NCBI GenBank assembly: GCA_036666555.1
Contig: JAVWVS010000004.1
Span: 60,923 to 124,922 of the forward strand
DNA length: 64,000 nt
Direction of reading: 5' to 3'
Origin: UMGS1251 sp036666555
Lineage (GTDB): Bacteria; Bacillota; Clostridia; Lachnospirales; Lachnospiraceae
The notes beneath the pieces are model-generated. The model had not been told where the DNA came from. It did not search any database and was given only the letters and a program-made list of their open reading frames with translations. The position numbers were made by a program, and so were the translations under genes. Positions 25,967-33,728 of this stretch are shown here, one piece after another. The number at the start of each line of letters is the position of its first letter. The stretch's first letter is position 1.

Positions 25967-27298
25967 CTACTTCACTTTTTGTATCATTACATAAGTATCA
26001 TTGACTTCCATTACTTTTCCGGTTATGGAAGCATGAATACCCACACTCAGTCCATTTGCCGGTGCTCCAATCATCTGACCGGTTTCCACCATATCCCCTT
26101 TTGCTACCACTGCTTTTGCAGGTGCTCCAATATGCTGGTTGAGTAAGATTTTCACCTGATTCATAGACACTACCGTATCCGTAAGAGGTGCTTCTACATT
26201 ATATTTTGCAAGTCCCAGTCGGGCTTCTAACCGTTCTTCGGGAGCTTTTCGGTATTCTCTGGATTCTTTTACCGGTGTGGGCTGTACATCGGAAGGTACT
26301 TTGATACCCGCCTTTCGTAGTCCCAATTTATATTCCGCCATCAAAGACCTTGGTGAAAGTCCCTGTGGGCAAGAAAACAATTCGCACAATCCGCAAGAGC
26401 TGCAGAACATGGTATTGATAAATGGATTCAGATTCTGAAAATCTTGATTGGAAGCCGCTCTCATAAACAAATGCGGTTCTATCGGATGTCCCAGTGCATG
26501 TCTCGGACAAAGATCAGTACACATCTGACATTGGCAGCAAGTGGATGCCGCCCGATTCATTTCAATCGATATTTTGCTGTTTTTTTTCTGTACCAACAAA
26601 TGATCTTTTGGCAAAACCAAAATGGCATTGGTGGTCTTGGTCACCGGTTGGTCTCCGGTTCCAATATTTCCCATCATAGGACCTCCGATAAAATAAACCG
26701 GATCTTCTACCGTAGTCTCTCCCGCCAGTGCTACCACCTCTTCCATCGTACATCCAATAGGAACACGTACGGTAATAGGGTGTGAAACTTCCGCAACCAC
26801 AGACACGACTTTGTCCGTAACCGGCTGCTGAAATTCCAGTGCGCGATAAATATTGTAGATTGTCTCTACATTGAATACAGCCACTCCTTGTTCGATGGGC
26901 AGTCCACCGGGTCTTACCACTTTCCCCACAGCTTCGTAGATCAAGACTACTTCATCACCCATGGGATATACGCCATCCAGTAAATGGATACGCACATTTG
27001 GAAACTCTCCGATACACCCACGCAAAGCTTGAATGGTTGCTTGATATTCCTTTTTAATTCCGATGACAGCCTCAGAAGCCTTTACGGTATCCGCAATCAT
27101 ACTGAATGTTTTTACAATTTCATACGCATGTTGTTCTAGTAGCTGTCTGTGCAATTTTAATAATGGTTCACATTCTGCGCAATTGAGAATGATTGTGTCG
27201 GCCCGTTCATCTAACTTGACATACGTTGGAAATCCGGCTCCACCTGCTCCCACAATTCCATTATCTTGAATTAATTTGCTCAATTCTTTTATGTTCAT
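25967..27298 (-). CDS. pduS: PduS-type flavin/iron-sulfur electron-transfer protein
   Basis: RnfC-like microcompartment protein of 443 residues. The N-terminal FMN/NADH-binding region has GAGGAGFPTYVKL and LNCAECEPLL. Two 4Fe-4S motifs follow: CCQCQMCTDLCPRHALGH near residue 253 and CSSCGLCELFSCP near residue 297. A C-terminal biotinyl/SLBB-like segment completes it. In B12-dependent pdu loci PduS supports cobalamin reduction. Here, with a B12-independent dehydratase, its role is more likely NADH recycling or feeding electrons to the radical activase through PduT; this is inference. Confidence 0.92.
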   Translation of the reverse strand: MNIKELSKLIQDNGIVGAGGAGFPTYVKLDERADTIILNCAECEPLLKLHRQLLEQHAYEIVKTFSMIADTVKASEAVIGIKKEYQATIQALRGCIGEFPNVRIHLLDGVYPMGDEVVLIYEAVGKVVRPGGLPIEQGVAVFNVETIYNIYRALEFQQPVTDKVVSVVAEVSHPITVRVPIGCTMEEVVALAGETTVEDPVYFIGGPMMGNIGTGDQPVTKTTNAILVLPKDHLLVQKKNSKISIEMNRAASTCCQCQMCTDLCPRHALGHPIEPHLFMRAASNQDFQNLNPFINTMFCSSCGLCELFSCPQGLSPRSLMAEYKLGLRKAGIKVPSDVQPTPVKESREYRKAPEERLEARLGLAKYNVEAPLTDTVVSMNQVKILLNQHIGAPAKAVVAKGDMVETGQMIGAPANGLSVGIHASITGKVMEVNDTYVMIQKVK

Positions 27299-27313
27299 GC
27301 TAACACTCCAATT

Positions 27314-27568
27314 CTATATTTCGTCCACAATACCTACAATTGCTGCGTCCACCGGGGCTTGCTCTACACCGCATCCGATTCTGGCTGCACTTCCCTGTGC
27401 GACCAAAACAATTTCACCCACTCCAGCTCCGATGTTATCAATGGCAACCAATTGATTGGTATTTGCTTTCATCGTATCCAGTGGCTCAACAATCATCAGT
27501 TTATTGCCCACCAGTTTATCACTTTTCCTTGTAGATACAATACTTCCCACTACCTTACCAATAATCAT
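27314..27568 (-). CDS. pduN: BMC-P vertex protein (EutN/PduN family)
   Basis: Pentameric shell protein capping vertices. The 84 residues start MIIGKVVGSIVSTRKSDKL and contain AIDNIGAGVGEIVLVAQGSAAR, as two consecutive family motifs (AIDNIGAGVGE and VLVAQGSAAR). I start it at 27568 with GGAGG 7 bases upstream; a longer reading overlaps pduL and lacks a binding site. It lies 15 bases before pduS. Confidence 0.94.
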   Translation of the reverse strand: MIIGKVVGSIVSTRKSDKLVGNKLMIVEPLDTMKANTNQLVAIDNIGAGVGEIVLVAQGSAARIGCGVEQAPVDAAIVGIVDEI

Positions 27569-27603
27569 GTTTACCTCCATCTTTTCGCTGACAATTCCTA
27601 ACG

Positions 27604-28248
27604 TTAAGAGATAATTGTCACGGTTTGCCCACACTTGATATTACTTGCATTCGCTTCATCGGTATCGATATGCATCTCCAAGGTAAAGCTTTCGTCTACT
27701 CTGATTTTAACGTGATTGAAAATAGTTCCACGTTCGTTATCTGCCTTTACGGATACAATATCTCCATCATGTACGCCGGCTGCCTGTGCATCTGCAGGAG
27801 ACATATGAATATGTCGCATTGCCACAATACATCCTTCTGTTAAATAGAGTGCTCCTTTGGGACCGACAATGGCGATAGATGCAGAACCAGCCACATTTCC
27901 GGATTCTCGAATAGGTGCTTTGATACCCAGTTTAATAGCATCCGTCGCAGATATTTCTACCTGTGATGCTTTTCTAACCGGTCCTAATATTCTCACATTT
28001 TCTATAGCTCTAAGCTTTAAACCTACGATAGTAACTGTTTCATTCGAAGCATATTGTCCACCCATAAGTTCTTTTTTCTTGGTTAATTGATATCCTTCTC
28101 CAAACAATGCTTCCACATGTTCCTGAGTCAAATGGATATGTCTTGCAGAAATTCCGATAGGAACCATGTATCCATTACTGGATGTTTCATTTTTATTAAT
28201 GGCTTCTATTACCATTTTTGTAATCAATTCAATATTGTTCGTCTCCAA
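27604..28248 (-). CDS. pduL: Phosphate propanoyltransferase PduL with N-terminal tag
   Basis: Converts propionyl-CoA to propionyl-phosphate and recycles CoA inside the compartment. The 214 residues hold the PduL zinc motifs SARHIHLTQEHVE and MRHIHMSPADA. No ATG with a ribosome binding site is available. I chose a TTG at 28248 (ETNNIELITKMVIEAIN) preceded by AGGTG; the N-terminal stretch then looks like an amphipathic encapsulation helix. An ATG at MVIEAIN would be shorter and lacks a Shine-Dalgarno. A hairpin separates it from the shell genes upstream. Confidence 0.9.
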   Translation of the reverse strand: METNNIELITKMVIEAINKNETSSNGYMVPIGISARHIHLTQEHVEALFGEGYQLTKKKELMGGQYASNETVTIVGLKLRAIENVRILGPVRKASQVEISATDAIKLGIKAPIRESGNVAGSASIAIVGPKGALYLTEGCIVAMRHIHMSPADAQAAGVHDGDIVSVKADNERGTIFNHVKIRVDESFTLEMHIDTDEANASNIKCGQTVTIIS

Positions 28249-28280
28249 ATTGACACCTGCTCTCTTTATCAAAATAGTAA

Positions 28281-28331
28281 TAGCCCGGCATGGTGCCAAG
28301 CAATTGTACCAATCGCTTGGCGCGCGGGCTA
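28281..28331 (-). other. Imperfect hairpin between shell genes and pduL
   Basis: TAGCCCG (28281-28287) pairs with CGGGCTA (28325-28331), and inside it GTGCCAAGC with GCTTGGCGC, closing a loop of about 13 bases. On the minus strand it is followed by a modest ATTACTATTTT tract. It probably attenuates transcription or protects the upstream shell-gene mRNA, giving high shell but lower pduL/N/S/T expression. Confidence 0.6.
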
Positions 28332-28344
28332 AGGCTTTGTTTCA

Positions 28345-28728
28345 TTATTTTACTGTTGGTAAAATCAATTCTACATCTGAATGTGGTCTTGGGATGACAT
28401 GTGTTGCGACTAATTCGCCAAGTCCTGATGCGCTGTTTGCGCCGGCTTCTACTGCTGATTTTACAGCACCTACATCTCCACGTACCATAACGGTTACTAA
28501 TCCAGAACCAATTCTTTCTGTTCCTACCAATACTACATTGGCTGCTTTACACATTGCATCTGCTGCTTCTACTGCTGCTACCAAACCTCTTGTTTCTACC
28601 ATTCCTAATGCTTCTTGTGACATTCTTTTTTCCTCCTTTTTCACTGTTGTTTCTTTATTGGCTGCTACTTTTCTGGCATTAATTTTTGCCGCTGTTTTTG
28701 CCGGAGCTTTTGCTGTCTCTGTTGCCAT
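28345..28728 (-). CDS. BMC-H shell protein with basic N-terminal extension and a second start
   Basis: PduA-like hexameric shell protein. The 127-residue reading starts at an ATG with AGGAGG before it and has a 35-residue Ala/Lys-rich extension (ATETAKAPAKTAAK...). The BMC domain proper begins MSQEALGMVETRGLVAAVE at an in-frame ATG at 28623, itself preceded by AAAGGAGG. The domain is nearly identical to the 91-residue neighbour at 29042. Both long and short forms are therefore likely made, as known for PduB/PduB'. The extension could bind cargo or nucleic acid; that is speculation. Confidence 0.88.
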   Translation of the reverse strand: MATETAKAPAKTAAKINARKVAANKETTVKKEEKRMSQEALGMVETRGLVAAVEAADAMCKAANVVLVGTERIGSGLVTVMVRGDVGAVKSAVEAGANSASGLGELVATHVIPRPHSDVELILPTVK

Positions 28729-28740
28729 ATTTTTGTCCTC

Positions 28741-29025
28741 CTATTTAAACCGACTGGCGCTTTTATTGACCAATCGCACAATTTCCTCATGGGGACTCGC
28801 TATAACGCCTACTGCTACAGGCTCCTTAATTGCATTTGCCTTGGCGGTTTCTACCGCTTGCGTGACAGCGGATACGTCACCTTCTATCACAATGGTAACT
28901 AATCTTCCGCCCAGCTTTCTCTCCCAGGTAGCCAATTCTACATCTGCCGTTTTGCACATAATATCCAGCGCATCCACTGCTGCGACTACACCTGTGATTT
29001 CAATAAAGCCATATGATTTTCCCAT
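28741..29025 (-). CDS. BMC-H shell protein, divergent copy
   Basis: Single BMC-domain hexamer of 94 residues, MGKSYGFIEITGVVAAVDALD, with pore-loop region VIEGDVSAVTQAVE and C-terminal VIASPHEEIVRLVNK. It differs clearly from the two PduA-like copies on either side of it (ATWERKLGGRLVT instead of VGTERIGSGLVT). It is closer to the PduJ/K or EutM side of the family, but I cannot assign it firmly. It lies 12 bases before the extended BMC-H gene. Confidence 0.92.
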   Translation of the reverse strand: MGKSYGFIEITGVVAAVDALDIMCKTADVELATWERKLGGRLVTIVIEGDVSAVTQAVETAKANAIKEPVAVGVIASPHEEIVRLVNKSASRFK

Positions 29026-29041
29026 GAATGAACTCCTTTAA

Positions 29042-29317
29042 TTAGATTGTCGGAAGAATTTTTTCTACGTCTGAATGTGGTCTTGGGATGACATGCGTTG
29101 CAACTAATTCTCCCAATCTGCTTGCTGCTGCAGAACCGCTTTCTACTGCTGCTTTGACAGCTCCTACATCACCACGTACCATAACAGTTACTAATCCAGA
29201 ACCAATTTTCTCTGTTCCCACTAATTTCACTTCTGCTGCTTTGGTCATTGCATCTGCTGCCTCGATTGCTGCTGTAAGTCCTCTTGTTTCTACCATTCCT
29301 AATGCTTCTTGTGACAT
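29042..29317 (-). CDS. pduA: BMC-H shell protein, PduA-like
   Basis: Canonical hexameric shell protein of 91 residues, MSQEALGMVETRGLTAAIE, pore region VGTEKIGSGLVTVMVRGDVGAVK, ending HVIPRPHSDVEKILPTI. It is over 80 percent identical by eye to the short form of the gene at 28345. The ribosome binding site is AGGAGGAAATAAAA. It probably forms the bulk facets and metabolite pores. Confidence 0.94.
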   Translation of the reverse strand: MSQEALGMVETRGLTAAIEAADAMTKAAEVKLVGTEKIGSGLVTVMVRGDVGAVKAAVESGSAAASRLGELVATHVIPRPHSDVEKILPTI

Positions 29318-29360
29318 TTTTATTTCCTCCTGATATTCTTTTTCTATTTTTTAGGTTCCA

Positions 29361-29675
29361 TTACTGCTTATCAAATGCGCTTAGTTTCAGCATTTTTTCA
29401 GTGTCTTCGGTTGGTCTTGGAATAACATAAGACTGTACGACACCGGTCAAACTTTTCGCCATTTGGATTCCTGCTTCCATTGCCGCCTCTACATCTGCGA
29501 TACTTCCGCGGAATTTAATGGTGACTAAAAGCGGTACAGGGAGCTCATCTGCATTGCCTGGTTTATTTTTATCAAAATTCTCCAATCGTACATTTGCTGC
29601 TTTGCATCCTGCGTCGGCTGCCATAAATGCACAGGTCAGTCCAAACACTTCCAAAATTCCTACTGCTTCTCCCAT
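29361..29675 (-). CDS. BMC shell protein with a lengthened loop
   Basis: Single BMC domain of 104 residues (MGEAVGILEVFGLTCAFMAAD), longer than usual because of an insertion NKPGNADELPVP between the second and third strands, near the hexamer's pore or face. The C-terminus FDKQ follows a VIPRPTEDTEKML end. It lies 14 bases after the alcohol dehydrogenase. It is closest to CcmK/PduA-type domains with a modified face, and could be a specialised pore. I do not assign a symbol. Confidence 0.88.
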   Translation of the reverse strand: MGEAVGILEVFGLTCAFMAADAGCKAANVRLENFDKNKPGNADELPVPLLVTIKFRGSIADVEAAMEAGIQMAKSLTGVVQSYVIPRPTEDTEKMLKLSAFDKQ

Positions 29676-29689
29676 GTGATATCTCCTGC

Positions 29690-30895
29690 CTATTTATTAA
29701 GAATCGCAATCTTAAGTCCTGCCATTGCTAAGTTGGTCTTATGCGCTTCGTTGATTTCTGATAGTGGGAAGGTGTGTGTGATTAGCTTTTCCATAGGAAG
29801 TCCAATCTTTTTCGCACTCTTTAAGAAATCAAATGTAGTTGCATAGTCTCTTAAAGTATACACCCAAGAGCCTACTAATGTAATCTCTTTTGAACAAATA
29901 TCAAAATGTGGATTGATTGTTGCATCTCCACCATTGATAAAGAATCCTAATTCACAAAGACCTCCACCATTGCGGATGAATTTATAGATATTCGCATGTG
30001 CTACCGGTGAGCCAGTACATTGGAAAGCGAAATCTGCTAAGTGTCCGCCAAATGCATTTTCCACCCCTTTTGCTAATGCGTCCAAACCTTTGTGATCTTT
30101 AAAGTTCACCGTATCGGTTGCACCTAATTCTTTTGCAAAATCAAGTCTCTTCTGTTCTCCGTCCACAGCAACGATATTAGCAACACCCATGGTGCGAAGA
30201 ATAGCTATACAGATCAGTCCGATTGGCCCACATCCTTGTACCACCACTCTACTGTTGAAACGAAGGATTCCGGTTGTTTTTGCTCTTTCCACTGCGTGAA
30301 TCAATACGGCACAAGGCTCAATCAAAATACGGGAAGAAAGATCTAAATCACTGACGTTAAAGATAGTCGAACCACCGCGAATCAATATGTAATCGGAAAA
30401 CCATCCGTTTAAATGAATGTCATCATCCGGAAGTAAGCCATATACATCTGCTCCACCTACATTTTGTTTGTTCAAATCATACATGGTAATGTCTGGGTTG
30501 TCTTTGAAAATCATACAAGATACTACTTTATCACCTAAATGTAAGTCTTTTCCTGCACTATCTTTTTGAACGTTTTTACCCATTTTTACAATTTCGCCGG
30601 TTCCTTCATGACCAAGTACTACCGGAATCAGATTAAATGGGTCTTTTTTGAATTCGTGAGCATCGGTTCCACAGATTCCACAGCCTTCTACTTTTACCAG
30701 CATATCGTCATCCCCAATTTCTGGGATAGGATATTCTTTGATTTCATAATGTTCCAGTTCCGTAAGCATTGCCACATGTGCTGTCTTCGGAATCGAACCT
30801 GATGCTACCGGTGCTGACGGTGTAGCATTCTGACCGGTCATGCCTGAGAGAACTTGTTTCACAATCTCTTCAATATTTACTGAATTTACATCCAT
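29690..30895 (-). CDS. Zinc-dependent alcohol dehydrogenase with encapsulation tag
   Basis: Medium-chain dehydrogenase of 401 residues. It probably reduces propionaldehyde (and perhaps lactaldehyde) to regenerate NAD+ inside the compartment. An N-terminal tag (MDVNSVNIEEIVKQVLSGM) and a linker rich in Ala/Pro/Ser precede the GroES domain with the catalytic zinc site GCGICGTDAHEF and GHEGTGEIV. The Rossmann domain has QGCGPIGLICIAIL. The usual CxxCxxC structural-zinc lobe is missing. The gene lies between pduP and the shell genes. Confidence 0.9.
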   Translation of the reverse strand: MDVNSVNIEEIVKQVLSGMTGQNATPSAPVASGSIPKTAHVAMLTELEHYEIKEYPIPEIGDDDMLVKVEGCGICGTDAHEFKKDPFNLIPVVLGHEGTGEIVKMGKNVQKDSAGKDLHLGDKVVSCMIFKDNPDITMYDLNKQNVGGADVYGLLPDDDIHLNGWFSDYILIRGGSTIFNVSDLDLSSRILIEPCAVLIHAVERAKTTGILRFNSRVVVQGCGPIGLICIAILRTMGVANIVAVDGEQKRLDFAKELGATDTVNFKDHKGLDALAKGVENAFGGHLADFAFQCTGSPVAHANIYKFIRNGGGLCELGFFINGGDATINPHFDICSKEITLVGSWVYTLRDYATTFDFLKSAKKIGLPMEKLITHTFPLSEINEAHKTNLAMAGLKIAILNK

Positions 30896-30910
30896 ATTAG
30901 TTCCACCTTT

Positions 30911-32299
30911 CTATCGAATACATAAGCTGTCTGACATTACGCAGCGTCTTCTCTTGGTAAATGCACTGGCGCTGGTAAGACCTTCGCCGGTTCTGCTTGC
31001 AATGGTAAAGGTACAAAATCCTTCTCCTCCAAATCCAATTGCTGCATAAGATGGTGCATTCTTTACTAGGATGGCGGTATCAATTGCTTTTGCATATTTC
31101 GTAATGTTATCTACGTTTTTAGAATGAATGTGTGCGGAATGACGATTTCCATGTTCCAACCAAACTGATTTTTCAATTGCATCATCAAAATCTTTTGCAC
31201 GTACCATACCAAGTATTGGCATCATCAACTCTGTAGAAATCAATTTGTGTTCTTTTTCCCCTTCGAATACGATACAACGGATATTATCCGGTACGGTAAT
31301 GCCTATCATACCCAGTAAGGTTTTGGCATCGCGTCCTACGCATTTTCGGTTTAATTTTCCACCGGCAAGTACCACATCCGTCAATTGATCTTGCTGTTCT
31401 TTGTTAATCGCATAACAACCTTGCTCTTCTACCATATAGTGCATCAATTCTTCCGCAATACATTCCTCTGCTACAATTTCTTTTTCTGCAATGCAAGGAA
31501 GGTTATTATCAAATACACAACCATTTACAATATCTGCTGCAGCTTTACGTACATCTGCGGTAGCATCTACCAATGCGGGAGGATTCCCGGCACCTGCTCC
31601 GATACCACGTTTACCGGAAGAAAGAATAGCTGTAACCACTCCTGGTCCGCCGGTTGCCACTAGCAAGGATATGCTTTTGTGTTTCATCATAATATTACTG
31701 GTGTCCAGTGTTGGTTTTGCAACGGTCACTGCAATATTATCCGGTCCGCCTGCTTCTAAAGATGCTTCATTGACCATATTTATGGCAAAAATGGAGGTCT
31801 TAATTGCTGCAGGATGTGGGTTGAATACAACGGTATTCCCTCCTGCTAACATTCCGATGGTGTTACATAAAATGGTTTCGCTTGGGTTGGTGCAAGGTGT
31901 AATCGCCCCAATGACCCCGAAAGGTCCCATTTCAATTAGTGTAAGTCCACGGTCTCCCGACCATGCAGTTGTTGTAATATCTTCTGTTCCCGGAGTTTTC
32001 TCTGCTACCAGACGATGTTTCAAAATCTTATGTCCTACATTTCCCATTCCGGTTTCTTCTACACCCATGCGGGCAAATATTTCTGCATTTTCACAGGTCT
32101 TCCTGCGAATGACGGAAATAATTTTTTCTCGTTGGTCCATAGACATTCTTTTTACAATGCGTTCTGCTTTGATAGCGGCTTCAATAGCTTCGTTCATGTC
32201 GGAGAAAATACCATGTTTTCCGACAGGTTCTTCCGCAATCTGCATCTTTGCCAGAACTTCTTGTACAATGTCTTGTACCATGTTTTCATTTATAGGCAC
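30911..32299 (-). CDS. pduP: CoA-acylating propionaldehyde dehydrogenase
   Basis: Oxidises propionaldehyde to propionyl-CoA with NAD+. The 462 residues comprise an N-terminal encapsulation helix (INENMVQDIVQEVLAKMQ), a linker, and the aldehyde dehydrogenase domain with GAITPCTNPSETILCN, ATGGPGVVTAILSSGKR and the catalytic Cys in DNNLPCIAEKE. A GTG start at 32299 is supported by AAAGGAGG seven bases upstream and overlaps the preceding gene by 10 bases. Confidence 0.94.
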   Translation of the reverse strand: MPINENMVQDIVQEVLAKMQIAEEPVGKHGIFSDMNEAIEAAIKAERIVKRMSMDQREKIISVIRRKTCENAEIFARMGVEETGMGNVGHKILKHRLVAEKTPGTEDITTTAWSGDRGLTLIEMGPFGVIGAITPCTNPSETILCNTIGMLAGGNTVVFNPHPAAIKTSIFAINMVNEASLEAGGPDNIAVTVAKPTLDTSNIMMKHKSISLLVATGGPGVVTAILSSGKRGIGAGAGNPPALVDATADVRKAAADIVNGCVFDNNLPCIAEKEIVAEECIAEELMHYMVEEQGCYAINKEQQDQLTDVVLAGGKLNRKCVGRDAKTLLGMIGITVPDNIRCIVFEGEKEHKLISTELMMPILGMVRAKDFDDAIEKSVWLEHGNRHSAHIHSKNVDNITKYAKAIDTAILVKNAPSYAAIGFGGEGFCTFTIASRTGEGLTSASAFTKRRRCVMSDSLCIR

Positions 32300-32772
32300 G
32301 AAATTACCTCCTTTATTATTTGTTTTCCATAGGCAGCCAATTCAGTATCTTGCTTTGCTGTCCCTCCGCTGACTCCCAGCGCACCAATCATTGTATCTCC
32401 TACCAATAACGGCTCCCCGCCACCAAAGATGACGATTTTCCCTTCGTTGGTATACTGCACTCCGTAAAGAGATTCTCCGGGCTGGCTCAATTTGCCTAAT
32501 TGCTCGGTAGACATTTGAAATGCAATGGAAGTAAATGTCTTATTCAGCGCCACATCATAACTGCCCATAAAGGCGTGATCCATACAATGAATGGCCACCG
32601 GTCTTGCCGATGCATCGGAAACGGCTACTACAACTGCCAATCCCATGGTCGCTGCTTTTTCTTTTACTTTTTCAATAAGTGCTACTGCTAATTGTAATGT
32701 CATAGCTGTTTGCTGAGGTCTTGTTTCGGAAATGACTGACTGCACAATCTTGGTAATCATTTCTTCGTTCAT
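32290..32772 (-). CDS. GlcG/HbpS-family (PduO C-terminal-like) protein with tag
   Basis: Heme-binding-type GlcG/HbpS domain (DUF336) of 160 residues; the core runs from VALIEKVKEKAATMGL to GALGVSGGTAKQD. The same fold forms the C-terminal domain of PduO, but the cobalamin adenosyltransferase domain is absent, in keeping with a B12-independent pathway. The N-terminus MNEEMITKIVQSVISETRP resembles the tags on PduP and the dehydrogenase. I start at 32772, with GAGGTG 5 bases upstream. Its role here is unknown; redox or cofactor handling is a guess. Confidence 0.85.
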   Translation of the reverse strand: MNEEMITKIVQSVISETRPQQTAMTLQLAVALIEKVKEKAATMGLAVVVAVSDASARPVAIHCMDHAFMGSYDVALNKTFTSIAFQMSTEQLGKLSQPGESLYGVQYTNEGKIVIFGGGEPLLVGDTMIGALGVSGGTAKQDTELAAYGKQIIKEVISCL

Positions 32773-32791
32773 AAGCACACCTCGAATGGAA

Positions 32792-33595
32792 TTACAGTCC
32801 TAACTGATCCATTACCTTTTTCGTAATCGATGCTACTAATTCCTGATTGTCTCCAGTACATGGTTTTGCATCTGCCGTGCCACAAGTACCACAGTTATGA
32901 CAGTTCACGCCGTCTTTGTTCTGGCATAAGTCTGCAGGGTGTTTTCCTGGAAGACCCATCTGACGTCTAATGGCATATAATTTTTGAATTTGATCTTTGT
33001 CGAATTCTTTTGGACCACCAAGCATTTTGGATTTGTATAATAATTCTGCATAAAATTCTACTGATTCCATTTTGTGGTATGCAGCTAAAAGGTCTGTGCT
33101 CCATGTTAATGCACCATGACTTTCCAATAATACTGCATCATAATATGGAAGATATTTTTCGATATTATCCGGAATCTCTACTGTAGAAGGAGTACCATAT
33201 TCTGCAATGGGAACGCATCCTAATGCAATTACTGCTTCTGGCATAATTGGTTGTGTCAATGGGATTCCTGCAATTGCAAAGCTGGTTGCAAATGTTGGGT
33301 GAGCATGTACTACTGCGCCTACATCTGGTCTTTTTTCATATACTCTCATATGCATTTTAATTTCAGAAGAAGGTTTGAATCCTTTATTTGCCTGAATTAC
33401 ATTTCCTTTTGCATCTACTTTACAGATAAATTCCGGTGTCATAAATCCTTTTGATACGCCGGTTGGGGTGCAAAGGAACTCATTATCATTTAATTTAACT
33501 GAGAAATTACCATCGTTAGCTGCCACCATATTTCTATCGTAGACTCTCTTACCGATTTCACACATTTGTTTTTTTACTTCGAATTCATTTAACAT
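32792..33595 (-). CDS. fucA: L-fuculose-phosphate aldolase with Cys-rich linker and C-terminal tag
   Basis: Class II aldolase splitting L-fuculose-1-phosphate (and possibly rhamnulose-1-phosphate) into DHAP and L-lactaldehyde. The 267 residues hold zinc-site motifs SSEIKMHM, VVHAHPTFAT and LESHGALTW. About 45 residues are added after the catalytic domain: five cysteines (224, 232, 235, 238, 246) and then an amphipathic end NQELVASITKKVMDQLGL like an encapsulation peptide. AGGAGG precedes the ATG. It is the first gene of the microcompartment operon driven by the 33644 promoter. Confidence 0.92.
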   Translation of the reverse strand: MLNEFEVKKQMCEIGKRVYDRNMVAANDGNFSVKLNDNEFLCTPTGVSKGFMTPEFICKVDAKGNVIQANKGFKPSSEIKMHMRVYEKRPDVGAVVHAHPTFATSFAIAGIPLTQPIMPEAVIALGCVPIAEYGTPSTVEIPDNIEKYLPYYDAVLLESHGALTWSTDLLAAYHKMESVEFYAELLYKSKMLGGPKEFDKDQIQKLYAIRRQMGLPGKHPADLCQNKDGVNCHNCGTCGTADAKPCTGDNQELVASITKKVMDQLGL

Positions 33596-33619
33596 TAATC
33601 AATTTCCTCCTTGAAGTTT

Positions 33620-33728
33620 TTGGTTTTTGTTGTTTCTGTTGACATTATACCTCTTATTTTCCACAATGTCAATATAAAATGTGGTTTTTATTGTTTTTAA
33701 GCGTAATAATTTGTTGTTTTTATTGTTT
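33620..33728 (-). promoter_or_regulatory. Consensus promoter and three direct repeats upstream of fucA
   Basis: TTGACA (33667-33672), 17 bases, TATAAT (33644-33649) on the minus strand is a full consensus promoter. Three copies of a TGGTTTTTATTGTTT-like repeat (plus-strand reading) lie at 33620-33635, 33681-33696 and 33713-33728, flanking it. The middle one includes ATGTGGTTTTTA, also found at the dehydratase promoter. A perfect promoter framed by repeats suggests strong expression held by a repressor, probably the DeoR protein. Confidence 0.75.

Noticed and set aside
28166..29041. Plus-strand open frame of 291 codons across the shell genes
   Set aside because: It is the antisense shadow of three BMC genes and pduL's start region; it has Ala/Thr-rich repetitive composition, no ribosome binding site and no recognisable domain.
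31491..32372. Plus-strand open frame of 293 codons opposite pduP and the GlcG-like gene
   Set aside because: Antisense to two clear genes, no binding site or domain; composition mirrors the coding strand.
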